Positions 1-8,770 of a DNA stretch of 64,000 bases are shown in pieces. The position numbers and the translations under genes are program-made. This DNA comes from an uncultured Prevotella sp. (GTDB taxonomy: Bacteria; Bacteroidota; Bacteroidia; Bacteroidales; Bacteroidaceae): contig CAMHTW010000011.1 in the NCBI GenBank assembly GCA_946188165.1, positions 19,993 to 83,992 of the forward strand. Direction: 5' to 3'. The notes under the pieces are model-generated. The model ran no database searches. It saw only the letters and a program-made list of their open reading frames with translations, and was not told where the DNA came from. Every line of letters begins with the position of its first letter. The stretch's first letter is position 1.

Positions 1-871
1 ATGCATCATGTTCAGGGATATCGTCGTCAGTAAACTGGGTAATCTTGCTATTAAAGAAGCCCACACGCTCATCAGCCAGACGTGCCGTCATCGGTTCACG
101 TGGCAACAGCACCAACGATGTGGTGAGACCAACTGTAGCAGAGCCAGCCCTTGACGTTGGGGCCTTGCCCGACGTCATGGCGTAAGTGCGCAGTGTCAGT
201 ATTTCAAGATTGATGGGATAAGTCTTAATCGTGTCAACGAACGAGCGGTCTGCCTGAATGCTACCTACTCCGACTATCGTACGGTCGCTGGAGCTGAAAC
301 TTGTAATCTTGTTGTCGCTGGCCAGCCATTTCGTGATATTAATGAGCTGGTCCTTCGTTTGGGGGTTACGTCCGATGACATCGAACTTATAGACGATGGG
401 ATCGGCCACAGAAAGTTCAAGGCTCTCTGCTATTTTATCCTTCTGATTGGCAAAAGCTGAACGCACATACTCACGCATCAGAATGGTTTTCGTTCCATGC
501 TGCTCCAGATAGATAGCCGAATGGTTGACCTCCTCACCACTAAGCATCTTGAAGCCCTGAGGCACACTGGCAAAGCGTGTCACGGCCAGCATCAGTCGGT
601 TCAATAGCGAGTCAGGCACTTCCAGATACCAGTCATCCTTGATATGGCGCACGGTAAAGAGACCTTCACGCATGGAGCCGCCCTCCTTTATCACCTTGTG
701 GTAGGGGTCTTTATGGTCAGTCACTGTGGTGTCTTCACAGCACTCCATCTTAGCCTTTTTCTTGGCAGGAACAGAGTCGTTAACATCAGCAAAAGCCGTC
801 TGCTGCCCCACGACGAGCAGCACGACGGCTATCAGTCTCTTAATCGTTTTCGTATAATTCTTTGCATTCAT
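1..871 (-). CDS. Zinc-dependent metalloprotease, DUF5118/DUF5117 type (N-terminal part)
   Basis: An open frame runs leftward off the window edge from an ATG at 869-871, so only about 290 N-terminal residues are visible and the catalytic zinc site lies outside. Residues 1-27 form a signal peptide ending in TAFA before DVND. After a lysine-rich linker comes the DUF5118-like stretch (WYLEVPDSLLNRLMLAVTRF, then a GEEVNHSAIYLEQ strand), followed by a DUF5117-like region with the RLADERVGFF motif. These are the N-terminal modules of large secreted Bacteroidetes metalloproteases (usually over 800 residues); the role is inferred to be extracytoplasmic proteolysis. The promoter -7 element lies only 6 bp upstream of this ATG, so the message would be almost leaderless; a second in-frame-looking ATG at 865-867 is in another frame. 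Family assignment is from recognised motifs, not a search. Confidence 0.8.
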   Translation of the reverse strand, partial: MNAKNYTKTIKRLIAVVLLVVGQQTAFADVNDSVPAKKKAKMECCEDTTVTDHKDPYHKVIKEGGSMREGLFTVRHIKDDWYLEVPDSLLNRLMLAVTRFASVPQGFKMLSGEEVNHSAIYLEQHGTKTILMREYVRSAFANQKDKIAESLELSVADPIVYKFDVIGRNPQTKDQLINITKWLASDNKITSFSSSDRTIVGVGSIQADRSFVDTIKTYPINLEILTLRTYAMTSGKAPTSRAGSATVGLTTSLVLLPREPMTARLADERVGFFNSKITQFTDDDIPEHDA

Positions 872-876
872 AGGTG

Positions 877-884
877 CAAAGGTA
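877..884 (-). promoter_or_regulatory. Promoter -7 element for the metalloprotease gene
   Basis: On the minus strand this reads TACCTTTG, a perfect match to the Bacteroidetes TAnnTTTG element. The position where a -33 TTTG should sit (about 903-908) is occupied by the AGTTTAG tandem repeat and shows no TTTG. Confidence 0.6.
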
Positions 885-890
885 CGAAAA

Positions 891-920
891 AGTTTAGAGT
901 TTAGAGTTTAGAGTTTAGAG
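891..920. repeat. 7-bp tandem repeat, AGTTTAG x4
   Basis: Four perfect copies of AGTTTAG plus two extra bases. The tract lies between the convergent-free 3' end of the secreted protein gene (950) and the metalloprotease promoter, over its expected -33 region. One of the window-wide 7/8/9-bp tract family. Confidence 0.9.
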
Positions 921-949
921 AAAAGTTCAAAAATAAACTATATTTATGT

Positions 950-1750
950 TTATTTCACAACACGCTTTGTTCCGTTGACGATATAAATGCCCTTACGGAG
1001 TCCTTCAGCCTTGTTGACCACACGTCCGTCGAGAGTGTATGATGACTGATGTTGGAAGCCGGGAGTCTGAGAGCTGGCCTCTTTGATGCCTGAAGCCTCA
1101 CCTTTCACCAATCGCATGTCGATCTTCATGAAGTGAGCAGTAAAATACGGATAGTTGAACAGTATATTCGACTCGTCACCCTCCCAGATAGTATAATCGT
1201 ACTGATTCTTCTTGGGCGAAGCAGGTGTCCACACCTTCAACTTATGCGAAAAAGAAGCGCCATTCACCACGTACCCATACTCCTCTTCATATTCTTCACC
1301 AACCATGAAGTTAGGACTATGGAAGTTGTAGAACACCATTTTGCCAAACTTATAGCCATCAGGTGCCTTGAAACGCATCGTCGTACCAGGATTCGTAAAC
1401 AGTATGTTTATTTTGTCGTCCGTATAACCTGCAGACTGGCTGTCACCATCCGTGTCAACGCGTGCATAGACTGCAGGTTTCTGGTATTCGTTCAAATCTA
1501 CGGCATAGACCGTCACCGTCACCAACTTGTCTGAACCCTCAGCAATAGGCCAGGTAAAGTCTTTGTTTTCGAAAATGGCACCTGTCTCATCAGTATAGTC
1601 AGGTCCCCACCCCTTCATTGTGGTAGTCAGAGGATATCCCCAGGGGTTCTCATTGAAATCAAACATCACGTAAGTAGTGTCGTTTTGCTCTTGTGCAAAG
1701 GCCGTCAGGCTGATGAGCACCAACAGCAGTGTTGAATAGATTTTTTTCAT
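950..1750 (-). CDS. Secreted protein with type-IX-like C-terminal tail
   Basis: A 266-residue protein of unrecognised function. Residues 1-19 are a signal peptide (ending TAFA before QEQND). The body is beta-rich with many aromatic residues and an acidic EEYEEE patch. The end resembles the short tail of many Prevotella secreted proteins (YTLDGRVV ... GIYIVNGTKRVVK), related to the beta motif of type IX secretion sorting domains, which suggests surface display or secretion. It is the last gene of the SusC-SusD operon: the SusD stop is 58 bp upstream and the gap is filled with an 8-bp tandem tract. By analogy with surface glycan-binding proteins that follow SusD genes it may bind the SusC/D ligand, but nothing in the sequence identifies a ligand. 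Confidence 0.75.
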   Translation of the reverse strand: MKKIYSTLLLVLISLTAFAQEQNDTTYVMFDFNENPWGYPLTTTMKGWGPDYTDETGAIFENKDFTWPIAEGSDKLVTVTVYAVDLNEYQKPAVYARVDTDGDSQSAGYTDDKINILFTNPGTTMRFKAPDGYKFGKMVFYNFHSPNFMVGEEYEEEYGYVVNGASFSHKLKVWTPASPKKNQYDYTIWEGDESNILFNYPYFTAHFMKIDMRLVKGEASGIKEASSQTPGFQHQSSYTLDGRVVNKAEGLRKGIYIVNGTKRVVK

Positions 1751-1771
1751 ATTATTATTGACTAAATATTT

Positions 1772-1811
1772 CTCATTATCTCATTTTCTCATTATCTCAA
1801 TCCCTCAATCA
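1772..1811. repeat. 8-bp tandem tract between SusD stop and next gene
   Basis: Five octamers read on the minus strand as TTGAGGGA, TTGAGATA and then three TGAGATAA/TGAGAAAA-type units. The first unit abuts the SusD stop TGA (1809-1811). The same TGAGAAAA/TGAGATAA units recur at 46416-46471 between two unrelated genes. Confidence 0.85.
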
Positions 1812-3284
1812 TTTTTCATCCGTATTCAGCGTCAGGTTCGGATTCTTGTCACGTGCCGTACGTGGAAACGGAATGATGTATAAACGCGAATCAGGATGCA
1901 GTATGTAAGTCTGCTGGGGGTGCTCAGCGGATACATTCACCACAGGGAACACACGCGTGGTGGTCTTCGCATATTCTGGTTCCGTATTAAAGCGCTTGAG
2001 GTCGAAGAATCGGTGGAAGCCGAATAACAGTTCTTTGCGGCGCTCCAGAATAATCTGATCCATCATCTCTTTCTGACTGGCTGGTGTAGCAATGGTGCCG
2101 TCGCCCCCCTTGATGCGATGGGCACGCAAAGTCTCCACATACTTCTTAGCCTCCGTCAGATTACCCAAACGGGCATAAGCCTCAGCCAGTATCAGATAGA
2201 CTTCTGCCGTACGCAGGCCTACCGTCATATAGGTAAAGCGTGTACAGTCAGTGGCAGGAGTCCAGATGGCAGCCCCTGAACCGACGTCGAAATAGCTGGT
2301 AATGCTGGAGCCCGACTGACGCAGGAACTTGCTGTAACGCAGGTCATTCTCGGTATCGAAGAGTCCCACCAGCTCTGGGCTAATCTGTCCGTGGGCATAA
2401 AGTGCAACGCTCTCTGTCGTCCAACCGCTGCCCATCCACATATAGCTCAATACCTCGGGGTTGTTTTCGTTGGCATACTTTCGGAAACTATAGAAGCCAC
2501 TCGCTGGAATTTCGTTGTAGTCCACCAATGCACTGTTGATTGCCAGTGACTGCAGGGCAGCATCGCGCGCCTTCTCCCAGTCGCGATGGAACAGGTAAAC
2601 CAGCGACAGTAGGCCATAGCCATAAGCCCTGCAGGGATGATAGATGTTGACGGGATGCTCCTGCAACAAGGGTACGGCAGCCTCCAGTTCATTGATAATA
2701 AACGTATAGACGTCAGCTACCGACGACTTGGAAGGCGTTGCCTCCAAATCGTATGCGTTCATGATGCATACGCCACCATCCTGAGCGGCGGTAGCTGTTG
2801 TATATGACTTCGCATAGAGGTTAACAGCAACAAAGTGGTCCCAGGCACGCAGCACCCGAGCCTCAGCCTTGCCCAATGTTTTCAAGGTTTCGTCACCTGT
2901 AGCCTTTTCAATATTGTCAATCACCAGATTCTCGCGCATGATGTACGCGTATATATTGGTATAGAGGTTGTTGTCCGCCAGAATGGTACGCTCAGCCTGT
3001 TCGTTGAAGGTAAAGTTGATGCCATCGAACGAGCGGTTCTCATTACCGATAACATTCGATTCCTTGGCCCATGCATCGTCACTCAGCATATAGAACGATG
3101 ACACATTATAGCAGCGCATGGGGTTGATAATCAGTTCGTAGTATTGCGATACAGAATCCACCGTAATGGCACCCTTTGGCGTGATGTCGATATAGTCGTC
3201 ACAAGAAGTGAAAAGTGAAAAGTGAAAAGTGAAAAGTACAGCGTATAACAGCAGACTTGTTCTTTTTATTATCCAGCTAATCAT
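1809..3284 (-). CDS. SusD/RagB-family nutrient-binding lipoprotein
   Basis: A 491-residue surface lipoprotein predicted to cap the neighbouring SusC channel and bind an oligosaccharide or peptide. The signal peptide ends in a lipobox LFTSC with Cys28 as acylation site, followed by DDYIDITPKG, the typical SusD N-terminus. Helical TPR-like segments follow (ARVLRAWDHFVAVNLYAKSY; GLLSLVYLFHRDWEKARDAA), then the C-terminal SusD hallmark (RTAEVYLILAEAYARLGN; ERRKELLFGFHRFFDLKRF; PRTARDKNPNLTLN). Translation starts 24 bp after the SusC stop. Oddity: codons 17-26 (LFTFHFSLFT), just before the lipobox, are four copies of a 7-bp repeat. Substrate unknown, because no glycoside hydrolase or sensor gene accompanies the pair in this window. 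Confidence 0.93.
   Translation of the reverse strand: MISWIIKRTSLLLYAVLFTFHFSLFTSCDDYIDITPKGAITVDSVSQYYELIINPMRCYNVSSFYMLSDDAWAKESNVIGNENRSFDGINFTFNEQAERTILADNNLYTNIYAYIMRENLVIDNIEKATGDETLKTLGKAEARVLRAWDHFVAVNLYAKSYTTATAAQDGGVCIMNAYDLEATPSKSSVADVYTFIINELEAAVPLLQEHPVNIYHPCRAYGYGLLSLVYLFHRDWEKARDAALQSLAINSALVDYNEIPASGFYSFRKYANENNPEVLSYMWMGSGWTTESVALYAHGQISPELVGLFDTENDLRYSKFLRQSGSSITSYFDVGSGAAIWTPATDCTRFTYMTVGLRTAEVYLILAEAYARLGNLTEAKKYVETLRAHRIKGGDGTIATPASQKEMMDQIILERRKELLFGFHRFFDLKRFNTEPEYAKTTTRVFPVVNVSAEHPQQTYILHPDSRLYIIPFPRTARDKNPNLTLNTDEK
3208..3235. repeat. 7-bp tandem repeat GTGAAAA x4 inside the SusD signal peptide
   Basis: Four perfect heptamers; the coding (minus) strand reads TTTTCAC and encodes residues 17-26 of the SusD signal peptide. 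Gain or loss of one unit would shift the frame; three units would add or remove seven residues. Confidence 0.95.
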
Positions 3285-3307
3285 AATCCCTAATTTCTAA
3301 TTACTAA
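3280..3307. repeat. 7-bp tract joining SusC stop to SusD start
   Basis: On the minus strand the 24-bp gap reads as heptamers TTAGTAA, TTAGAAA, TTAGGGA, TTATGAT. It starts just after the SusC TAA, and the last unit contains the SusD ATG. Confidence 0.7.
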
Positions 3308-3308
3308 G

Positions 3309-6300
3309 TTAAAAAGATGTTGATAGACCCAATGAATAAGTTGTAGGCTGCGGCAGCGTACGTGTGGCCGAATTGGCTGAATACGATTCCGGGTCAATAT
3401 CATGTCCCGCAGCACACCATGTAAACAGATTGCTCACCTGTAGGGTAAAGCGCGTAGCCCCCAGATGCAGTTTCTTGCTGATGTGCTGAGGCAGGTTGTA
3501 AGCCACATTAATATTGCGTAGTTTGATATAGTCGGCACGCTTCACGTGTACGTCACTGTAGCGCCACCAGTACGACATCGTGCTGGCGTAGGTCTGCAGG
3601 TCGTTAGGAATGTCGGCAAAGGCACGCACGCGTCCCTCACCGTTTCCTGCTGTCCAGCGTTCATTCATCACGTCGCTGGTCATGCTATAAGAACTCATAT
3701 CGAGGGCATCAAGACGCAGTTTGTTGCCACCGGCAAAGACGAACATCGTGTTCAGTTCCAAATCCTTCCAACGCAGGTTCAGCGACAGCGAACCATTATA
3801 TTTCGGTGTCAGTGTTCCACAGTTCACCAGTGCATCGACACCATACATCGTTTTCGTATTGACGGTTGGATTACCCTGTGCGTCGAAGGTAATCATATCG
3901 TTACCCTCAGCGTCCTTGATGACAGGGTAGCCGTTCTCTACACGATCCAAATGGTAAGCCCACAGCGTATTGTAGCTGGTACCCTCGATGAAGAAGTTGG
4001 TGGGCGACGTAATGAAGTTCGATGCGATGTCCGTCGGCGAGTGTTCCACTCTGAGCAGTTTGTTCTTGTTGTAGGCCAGAACAAGGTTAGCCGAGAAATT
4101 CCAGTCACCCTTGCGGATAATGTTACCCGTCAGCGACAGTTCGACACCGCTGTTTCGCATCTTACCATTATTGATGACGCGCTGCGTGGCACCCACAGTC
4201 GGATCAAGATACTTGCGTACCAACAGGTCGTCACCTATTCTGTTATAGTATTCCAGTGAACCGCTCAGAATGTTATTCAGCAGGCGGAAGTCTATACCGA
4301 TATTAAACGTCGATGTCTTCTCCCAACGCAATTTCGGATTGGGCAGGTTGTCGTCCGTGTAGTTCAGATACTGCGTATTGGTGGGGTCGTAGCTCAGCGT
4401 CTTGTAGCGGGCCACGAAATAGGTAGTTGAACTTTGATCGACATTACCGTTCACACCGTACGTCATACGCAGTTTCAGGTAGTTCAGCCACGAGATGCCC
4501 TTCATGAAGTCCTCTTCCGTCGCATTCCAGCCTAAGCCCACCGACCACAGCGGATGGTGCTGATCCTTGGTGTCAAGACCGAAGAGGTCGGCCTCGTCCC
4601 AACGTATGCTGGCCGTCACGTTATAGCGGTAACGATAGTTATAGCCTACATTGGCATAAAATGAGGCATAGCGATGGAACGTCTCGCTCTGGTTGGGATT
4701 CAGTCCGCCATAGGTCAGCTTGCTGTCGTAGACCAGACTCTGCCAGCCCGTCGTGTTCAACGACGCCCAGTCCATGCGCACGGCTGTCAGCGACGTTTCG
4801 TTATAGCCGTATAGCAGTTGGTTGATAAGGCGCGGAGTCCTGTTCTCACGGAACTCCAGACCGACAATGGCATCAATATTATGCCTGTTATTGTCAAAAC
4901 TCTTATCGAAGTTCAGCTGGTTGCGGAACGTATAGCGATACGCGTTGTTGGTTTGCTGTGTATAGCGCCCGCCACCAGTCAGCAGGCAGTTGCCGTTCTC
5001 ATCGATGAACGCATTATGCGTCACACGCATCTGGTAGGTATTGGGACTATCATATTGTTCACTGCGGCTCTGCGACCACTCATACTGGAACATGACGTTA
5101 TACTTGAACCACTTCAGGAACTTTGCTTCCAAATTAACAAATGGGCGGATGCGCACACGACGCGTGTCTGTCAAGCTCTCGTCCAACGATTCCAACACGT
5201 TGAAGCGGTAGGACATCAGACCTGGCGTCCCTTCCACCGCACGGATGCGCGAGAGGTTCAGGGCACTGCCTACATAGCCGCCGATGTTGACATTGGGCGA
5301 ATACACCAGATTGCCGTCGGCATCCTTGATACTGGCATAGCGTTCCTGCATGGTGTAGCTGGTGTACGAGCCATCGGGGGGCGTACTCTTGCTTAGACGG
5401 GCATCCACGCCGAGTTTCACATTCAACCACTTCGTCAGTTTGAACGTACTCTTATAGTATAAGGAGAAAGCATTCGAACGGTCGTTCATGATGCGGTTCT
5501 TGTCATGCTGGTAGTTGAACGAGGCAAAATGGTTGTTGCCGCCCGACTTCTGCGACAGCGATATATTGTAACGCTGGGTAAGCGAGGTACGCCACACGTT
5601 GTCGCGATACTGCTCGTAGAAGTCGTTCTGGCGCCACTGGTTCAGCGTCTTGTTCACCTCGTCAGCCGTAATGCGTCCTTCGTCACGGTCACGATACAAC
5701 TGATAGAGGGGTGAATAGTAGTTATTCTTCAGTTCGTTGAACATCAGCGCCACACTACCCTTGTTGGCCACACGGTTGTCATACACCTCCGTCTCGTAGT
5801 CAATGATATCGCTCGTCGAGGCATAGTGCATCTTGTCGAAGTTCGGCTTGGTCGAGATATACCAGTCTGCATTCACGTTGACCGTTGTCTTATCCGTCTT
5901 ACCCTGCTTCGTCGTTACCACGATCACACCGTTGGCAGCCAGCGCACCATAGATGGAGGCTGCTGCCGCATCTTTCAGCACCGTTATCGACTCTACGTCA
6001 TAGGGATTGATATCGCTGAGCGACAGGTCGGTCGCCATATCGTCAACCACAACGAGGGGTGTAGTACCCACTTGGCTCGAGAAGGTACCCACACCACGCA
6101 ACATAGGCGAACTCTCGCCGGTATTGGGATTGATGTTCATCACCACACCTGCCACCTGACCTTCCAGAGCCGAGAGCACGTCCTTGTGCATCACGCGGTT
6201 CAGCTTTGTCGAATCCACGAAACCGAAGGCTGCCGTTGAGCGTTCGCGGCTCAGTTTCTGATAACCCGTCGATACCACCACGGCCTCGGCCAACTGCGTT

Positions 6301-6596
6301 GACATCTCGTTCATCACGACCTTCAGCGTCTTCTGACCCTTGACGGCGGTCTGATAGGGTTCCATACCTACATAGCGAAACAGCAACACAGCATCCTCAT
6401 TGTCTATCTGAATCTTAAACTGACCGTTTATGTCCGTCACCGTCCGATGGAGACCATTCTTCACATACACGCTGACACCTATCAGCGTTTCGCCCTTCGT
6501 ATCCGTCACCGTACCCGTCACTTGACGTTGTGCACCGACTGGCAACACAAATATACATAGCATCAAAAATGATGTTAGTAGTAACCTCATATACAT
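3309..6596 (-). CDS. SusC/RagA-family TonB-linked outer-membrane transporter
   Basis: A 1095-residue TonB-dependent channel that imports a bulky ligand delivered by the SusD-like lipoprotein encoded next. Signal peptide about 1-22 (ends PVGA before QRQVTG). An N-terminal CarboxypepD_reg-like domain (VTGTVTDTKGETLIGVSVYV) follows, then the plug domain with the SusC signatures GVGTFS and SITVLKDAAAASIYGALAAN, then a long beta-barrel ending in SLGLSTSF with the terminal aromatic residue typical of outer-membrane barrels. A second in-frame ATG two codons in (6590) is an equally good start. The -7 promoter element at 6629-6636 fits a leftward operon SusC-SusD-secreted protein. Length is normal for the family. 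Confidence 0.95.
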   Translation of the reverse strand: MYMRLLLTSFLMLCIFVLPVGAQRQVTGTVTDTKGETLIGVSVYVKNGLHRTVTDINGQFKIQIDNEDAVLLFRYVGMEPYQTAVKGQKTLKVVMNEMSTQLAEAVVVSTGYQKLSRERSTAAFGFVDSTKLNRVMHKDVLSALEGQVAGVVMNINPNTGESSPMLRGVGTFSSQVGTTPLVVVDDMATDLSLSDINPYDVESITVLKDAAAASIYGALAANGVIVVTTKQGKTDKTTVNVNADWYISTKPNFDKMHYASTSDIIDYETEVYDNRVANKGSVALMFNELKNNYYSPLYQLYRDRDEGRITADEVNKTLNQWRQNDFYEQYRDNVWRTSLTQRYNISLSQKSGGNNHFASFNYQHDKNRIMNDRSNAFSLYYKSTFKLTKWLNVKLGVDARLSKSTPPDGSYTSYTMQERYASIKDADGNLVYSPNVNIGGYVGSALNLSRIRAVEGTPGLMSYRFNVLESLDESLTDTRRVRIRPFVNLEAKFLKWFKYNVMFQYEWSQSRSEQYDSPNTYQMRVTHNAFIDENGNCLLTGGGRYTQQTNNAYRYTFRNQLNFDKSFDNNRHNIDAIVGLEFRENRTPRLINQLLYGYNETSLTAVRMDWASLNTTGWQSLVYDSKLTYGGLNPNQSETFHRYASFYANVGYNYRYRYNVTASIRWDEADLFGLDTKDQHHPLWSVGLGWNATEEDFMKGISWLNYLKLRMTYGVNGNVDQSSTTYFVARYKTLSYDPTNTQYLNYTDDNLPNPKLRWEKTSTFNIGIDFRLLNNILSGSLEYYNRIGDDLLVRKYLDPTVGATQRVINNGKMRNSGVELSLTGNIIRKGDWNFSANLVLAYNKNKLLRVEHSPTDIASNFITSPTNFFIEGTSYNTLWAYHLDRVENGYPVIKDAEGNDMITFDAQGNPTVNTKTMYGVDALVNCGTLTPKYNGSLSLNLRWKDLELNTMFVFAGGNKLRLDALDMSSYSMTSDVMNERWTAGNGEGRVRAFADIPNDLQTYASTMSYWWRYSDVHVKRADYIKLRNINVAYNLPQHISKKLHLGATRFTLQVSNLFTWCAAGHDIDPESYSANSATRTLPQPTTYSLGLSTSF

Positions 6597-6628
6597 AAAT
6601 ATTATTAGTGTCTATACATTTTCGGCTG

Positions 6629-6636
6629 CAAAATTA
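6629..6636 (-). promoter_or_regulatory. Promoter -7 element for the SusCD operon
   Basis: Reads TAATTTTG on the minus strand, 33 bp upstream of the SusC ATG. No clear -33 TTTG at 19-21 bp spacing. Confidence 0.5.
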
Positions 6637-6679
6637 CAAAAAAAAACAAAAACGTATAAGGTTTTTCCCTTTTTTTTTG

Positions 6680-6687
6680 TACTTTTG
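6680..6687 (+). promoter_or_regulatory. Promoter -7 element for the LRR lipoprotein
   Basis: TACTTTTG preceded by a T-rich run, 41 bp upstream of the ATG at 6729; the -33 box is not recognisable. Divergent from the SusC promoter. Confidence 0.55.
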
Positions 6688-6728
6688 CCGCCGCAAACAA
6701 TCTAAAACGATTTTAAAACATTTAGACA

Positions 6729-8633
6729 ATGAAAAAGATTTTTTATTTCGCATCCATGATGCTAGCTGTGTTCACAACCTATTCATGTACCTCTATTGAG
6801 GACAATCCTGCTAACGGCAACATCCCTGTCACCATTGAGGATGCTAACGGTAACAAGTATGAGACAAGTCCCATTGCCACCTTCACAGGCGAGGTCGGTA
6901 GCGAGGTATCACTCACCTTAGGCGTCTATGATCCCTACGACATCTACGGCGTTGACTTTGGCGATGGTAAGATTGTAGTCGATACCGTATGCTATCAGAA
7001 CGGTGGACTGAAGGACGAGAACGGCATGACCGCCGAATGGCGCAAGAGTGCCACTACGTTCACTGGCACCGTAGCAGGCAACGGAACCATCACGGTTTAT
7101 GGTAATAGCGATTTGTGGTATCTGATTGCAGCAGGTGGCGCAATACCTACCAGTTTTGACTTCGACAAACTGAAGAAGGTAGTACAGATGAGGTTTAGCG
7201 GTGCTTCTGTTGACGCTATTGACCTGAACGGTCTGGAAGAACTAGAGCAGTTTGCTTTCTCTCAAGGCTCGTTAGGCAGTCTGAAGTGCGCTGGTGCTCC
7301 CAAGCTGAAAGACATTACTGTCAACAACAACACTGCCTCGAAGTTTGAGAGTGTGCTTCAGAGCATTGACGTATCACAGAACCCCGCATTGGAAAGTCTG
7401 AACCTGATGGCAGCAAGTGCTGAGAAGAGCGGTCTGCTGACCTCACTCGACCTGAGCAAGAACCCCAAGTTGTCAAAGCTCTATGCACAGTACAACAAAA
7501 TATCTGAGATAAAACTGCCTGCCGGTGCCGTCATCACTTTCATGAACCTGCAGAACAACCAACTTGAGAGCATTGATCTTTCTGGTATTGCCAGTCTGAA
7601 GGACACTTACCTGAACAATAACAAACTGAAAACTGTTGACCTCTCTAAATTAGCAGCTGGTGCCAACCTATATCTTGACGGCAACGAACTGACAGAGCTG
7701 GAAGTACCTGTTTCTGTAAAGAACTTCCAGGCCAACAGCAACAAGTTGACGAAGGTTACTTTGACAAACTGCACCGCTTCTTGCAAACTGGAGAACAACT
7801 ACCTGACACTGGCTACATTGCCAACCAAGCCCGAAGGACTCAACACAGCCAGCAAGATTAAGAAGTTCACTTACAGTCCTCAAGCCGATATGGAGGTTGC
7901 TCCCGCGAATGGCGTTCTCGACCTCTCGGCACAGGCCACCGCACAGGGTATCGAGGCTGAGCCTCAAGCTACCGTATTCGCCATCACTGCCGGCGATGCT
8001 ATTCTGGAAGCAAACAAGGACTATACGATTGAAAACGGTAAGATTACGTTCCTTGCCAACTTCAATGACGTCATTGTTAAAATGACCAATGCAGGATTTC
8101 CCAACCTGACACTGGCAACAAAACCATTTAACGTTACTGCTGGCGAGATTGCATCTCCATTTTTCTCAGCAAATCCTATTGCCACTTGGGATGCTCCAGC
8201 ATCGTCAGAAACTGAAATCACTAGTACCAATGCGACTGTCACAGGTGGTAAAATTTATGCCATCAACCAACAGGAGTCTGCTAAAGCCATGATTAAGAAT
8301 CAGGGAGGCGAAGTAGCATTCCAGTGCACAAACAATAACACTTTCTTTAAGATTGTGCTTGATAAAGCTCTTCAGGCTGGCGATGTCATCAGTATTCGTA
8401 TGCAGTCAAGAACTGATACAGACCTTGGTCTCTTCTTTGCTGCATCAGATTCAAGACCTAACGAAACCACGACTTCCATTATTCTGCCAACAGCGGAATC
8501 TCAGGCATGGGTAGCTGCTCCCACATATACCGTTAAGACGGATGATGGTATTTGCGGTCTAACCACTTTCTATGCATTCCGTGCAACAGGAAAGAGTACA
8601 TATTTCAATTCATTCACTATTACTCGCAAATAA
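6729..8633 (+). CDS. Leucine-rich-repeat surface lipoprotein
   Basis: A 634-residue lipoprotein; the signal peptide ends in TTYSC (Cys20) followed by TSIEDNP. An N-terminal beta domain (to about residue 140) precedes irregular leucine-rich repeats, roughly residues 150-380, of the form LTSLDLSKNPKLSKLYAQYN and LKTVDLSKL, the BspA/internalin-like arrangement with an N-asparagine ladder. A C-terminal Ig-like and jelly-roll-like region ends in NSFTITRK. Such proteins are surface-exposed and often bind host or dietary macromolecules; the partner here is unknown. It is transcribed alone from a divergent promoter and followed by a strong hairpin terminator. The mature N-terminus lacks an obvious acidic export run. 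Confidence 0.85.
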   Translation: MKKIFYFASMMLAVFTTYSCTSIEDNPANGNIPVTIEDANGNKYETSPIATFTGEVGSEVSLTLGVYDPYDIYGVDFGDGKIVVDTVCYQNGGLKDENGMTAEWRKSATTFTGTVAGNGTITVYGNSDLWYLIAAGGAIPTSFDFDKLKKVVQMRFSGASVDAIDLNGLEELEQFAFSQGSLGSLKCAGAPKLKDITVNNNTASKFESVLQSIDVSQNPALESLNLMAASAEKSGLLTSLDLSKNPKLSKLYAQYNKISEIKLPAGAVITFMNLQNNQLESIDLSGIASLKDTYLNNNKLKTVDLSKLAAGANLYLDGNELTELEVPVSVKNFQANSNKLTKVTLTNCTASCKLENNYLTLATLPTKPEGLNTASKIKKFTYSPQADMEVAPANGVLDLSAQATAQGIEAEPQATVFAITAGDAILEANKDYTIENGKITFLANFNDVIVKMTNAGFPNLTLATKPFNVTAGEIASPFFSANPIATWDAPASSETEITSTNATVTGGKIYAINQQESAKAMIKNQGGEVAFQCTNNNTFFKIVLDKALQAGDVISIRMQSRTDTDLGLFFAASDSRPNETTTSIILPTAESQAWVAAPTYTVKTDDGICGLTTFYAFRATGKSTYFNSFTITRK

Positions 8634-8664
8634 AGAACACAGGTTCTTAATTGTGTAAAAACAA

Positions 8665-8693
8665 TCCCCGCAATTCCGTGTGAGTTGCGGGGA
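8665..8693. terminator. Bidirectional hairpin terminator
   Basis: Perfect 9-bp stem TCCCCGCAA/TTGCGGGGA with an 11-nt loop. Rightward it is followed by ATTTTGTT and ends the LRR gene. Leftward it is followed by ATTGTTTTT and could end a transcript coming from the 8981-9012 promoter. Confidence 0.85.
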
Positions 8694-8770
8694 ATTTTGT
8701 TACTTATAGTATCCGATGCGAACACACAGCTCTCCTCATATCCATCTCATACCTCTGCGGCTATCGATAA

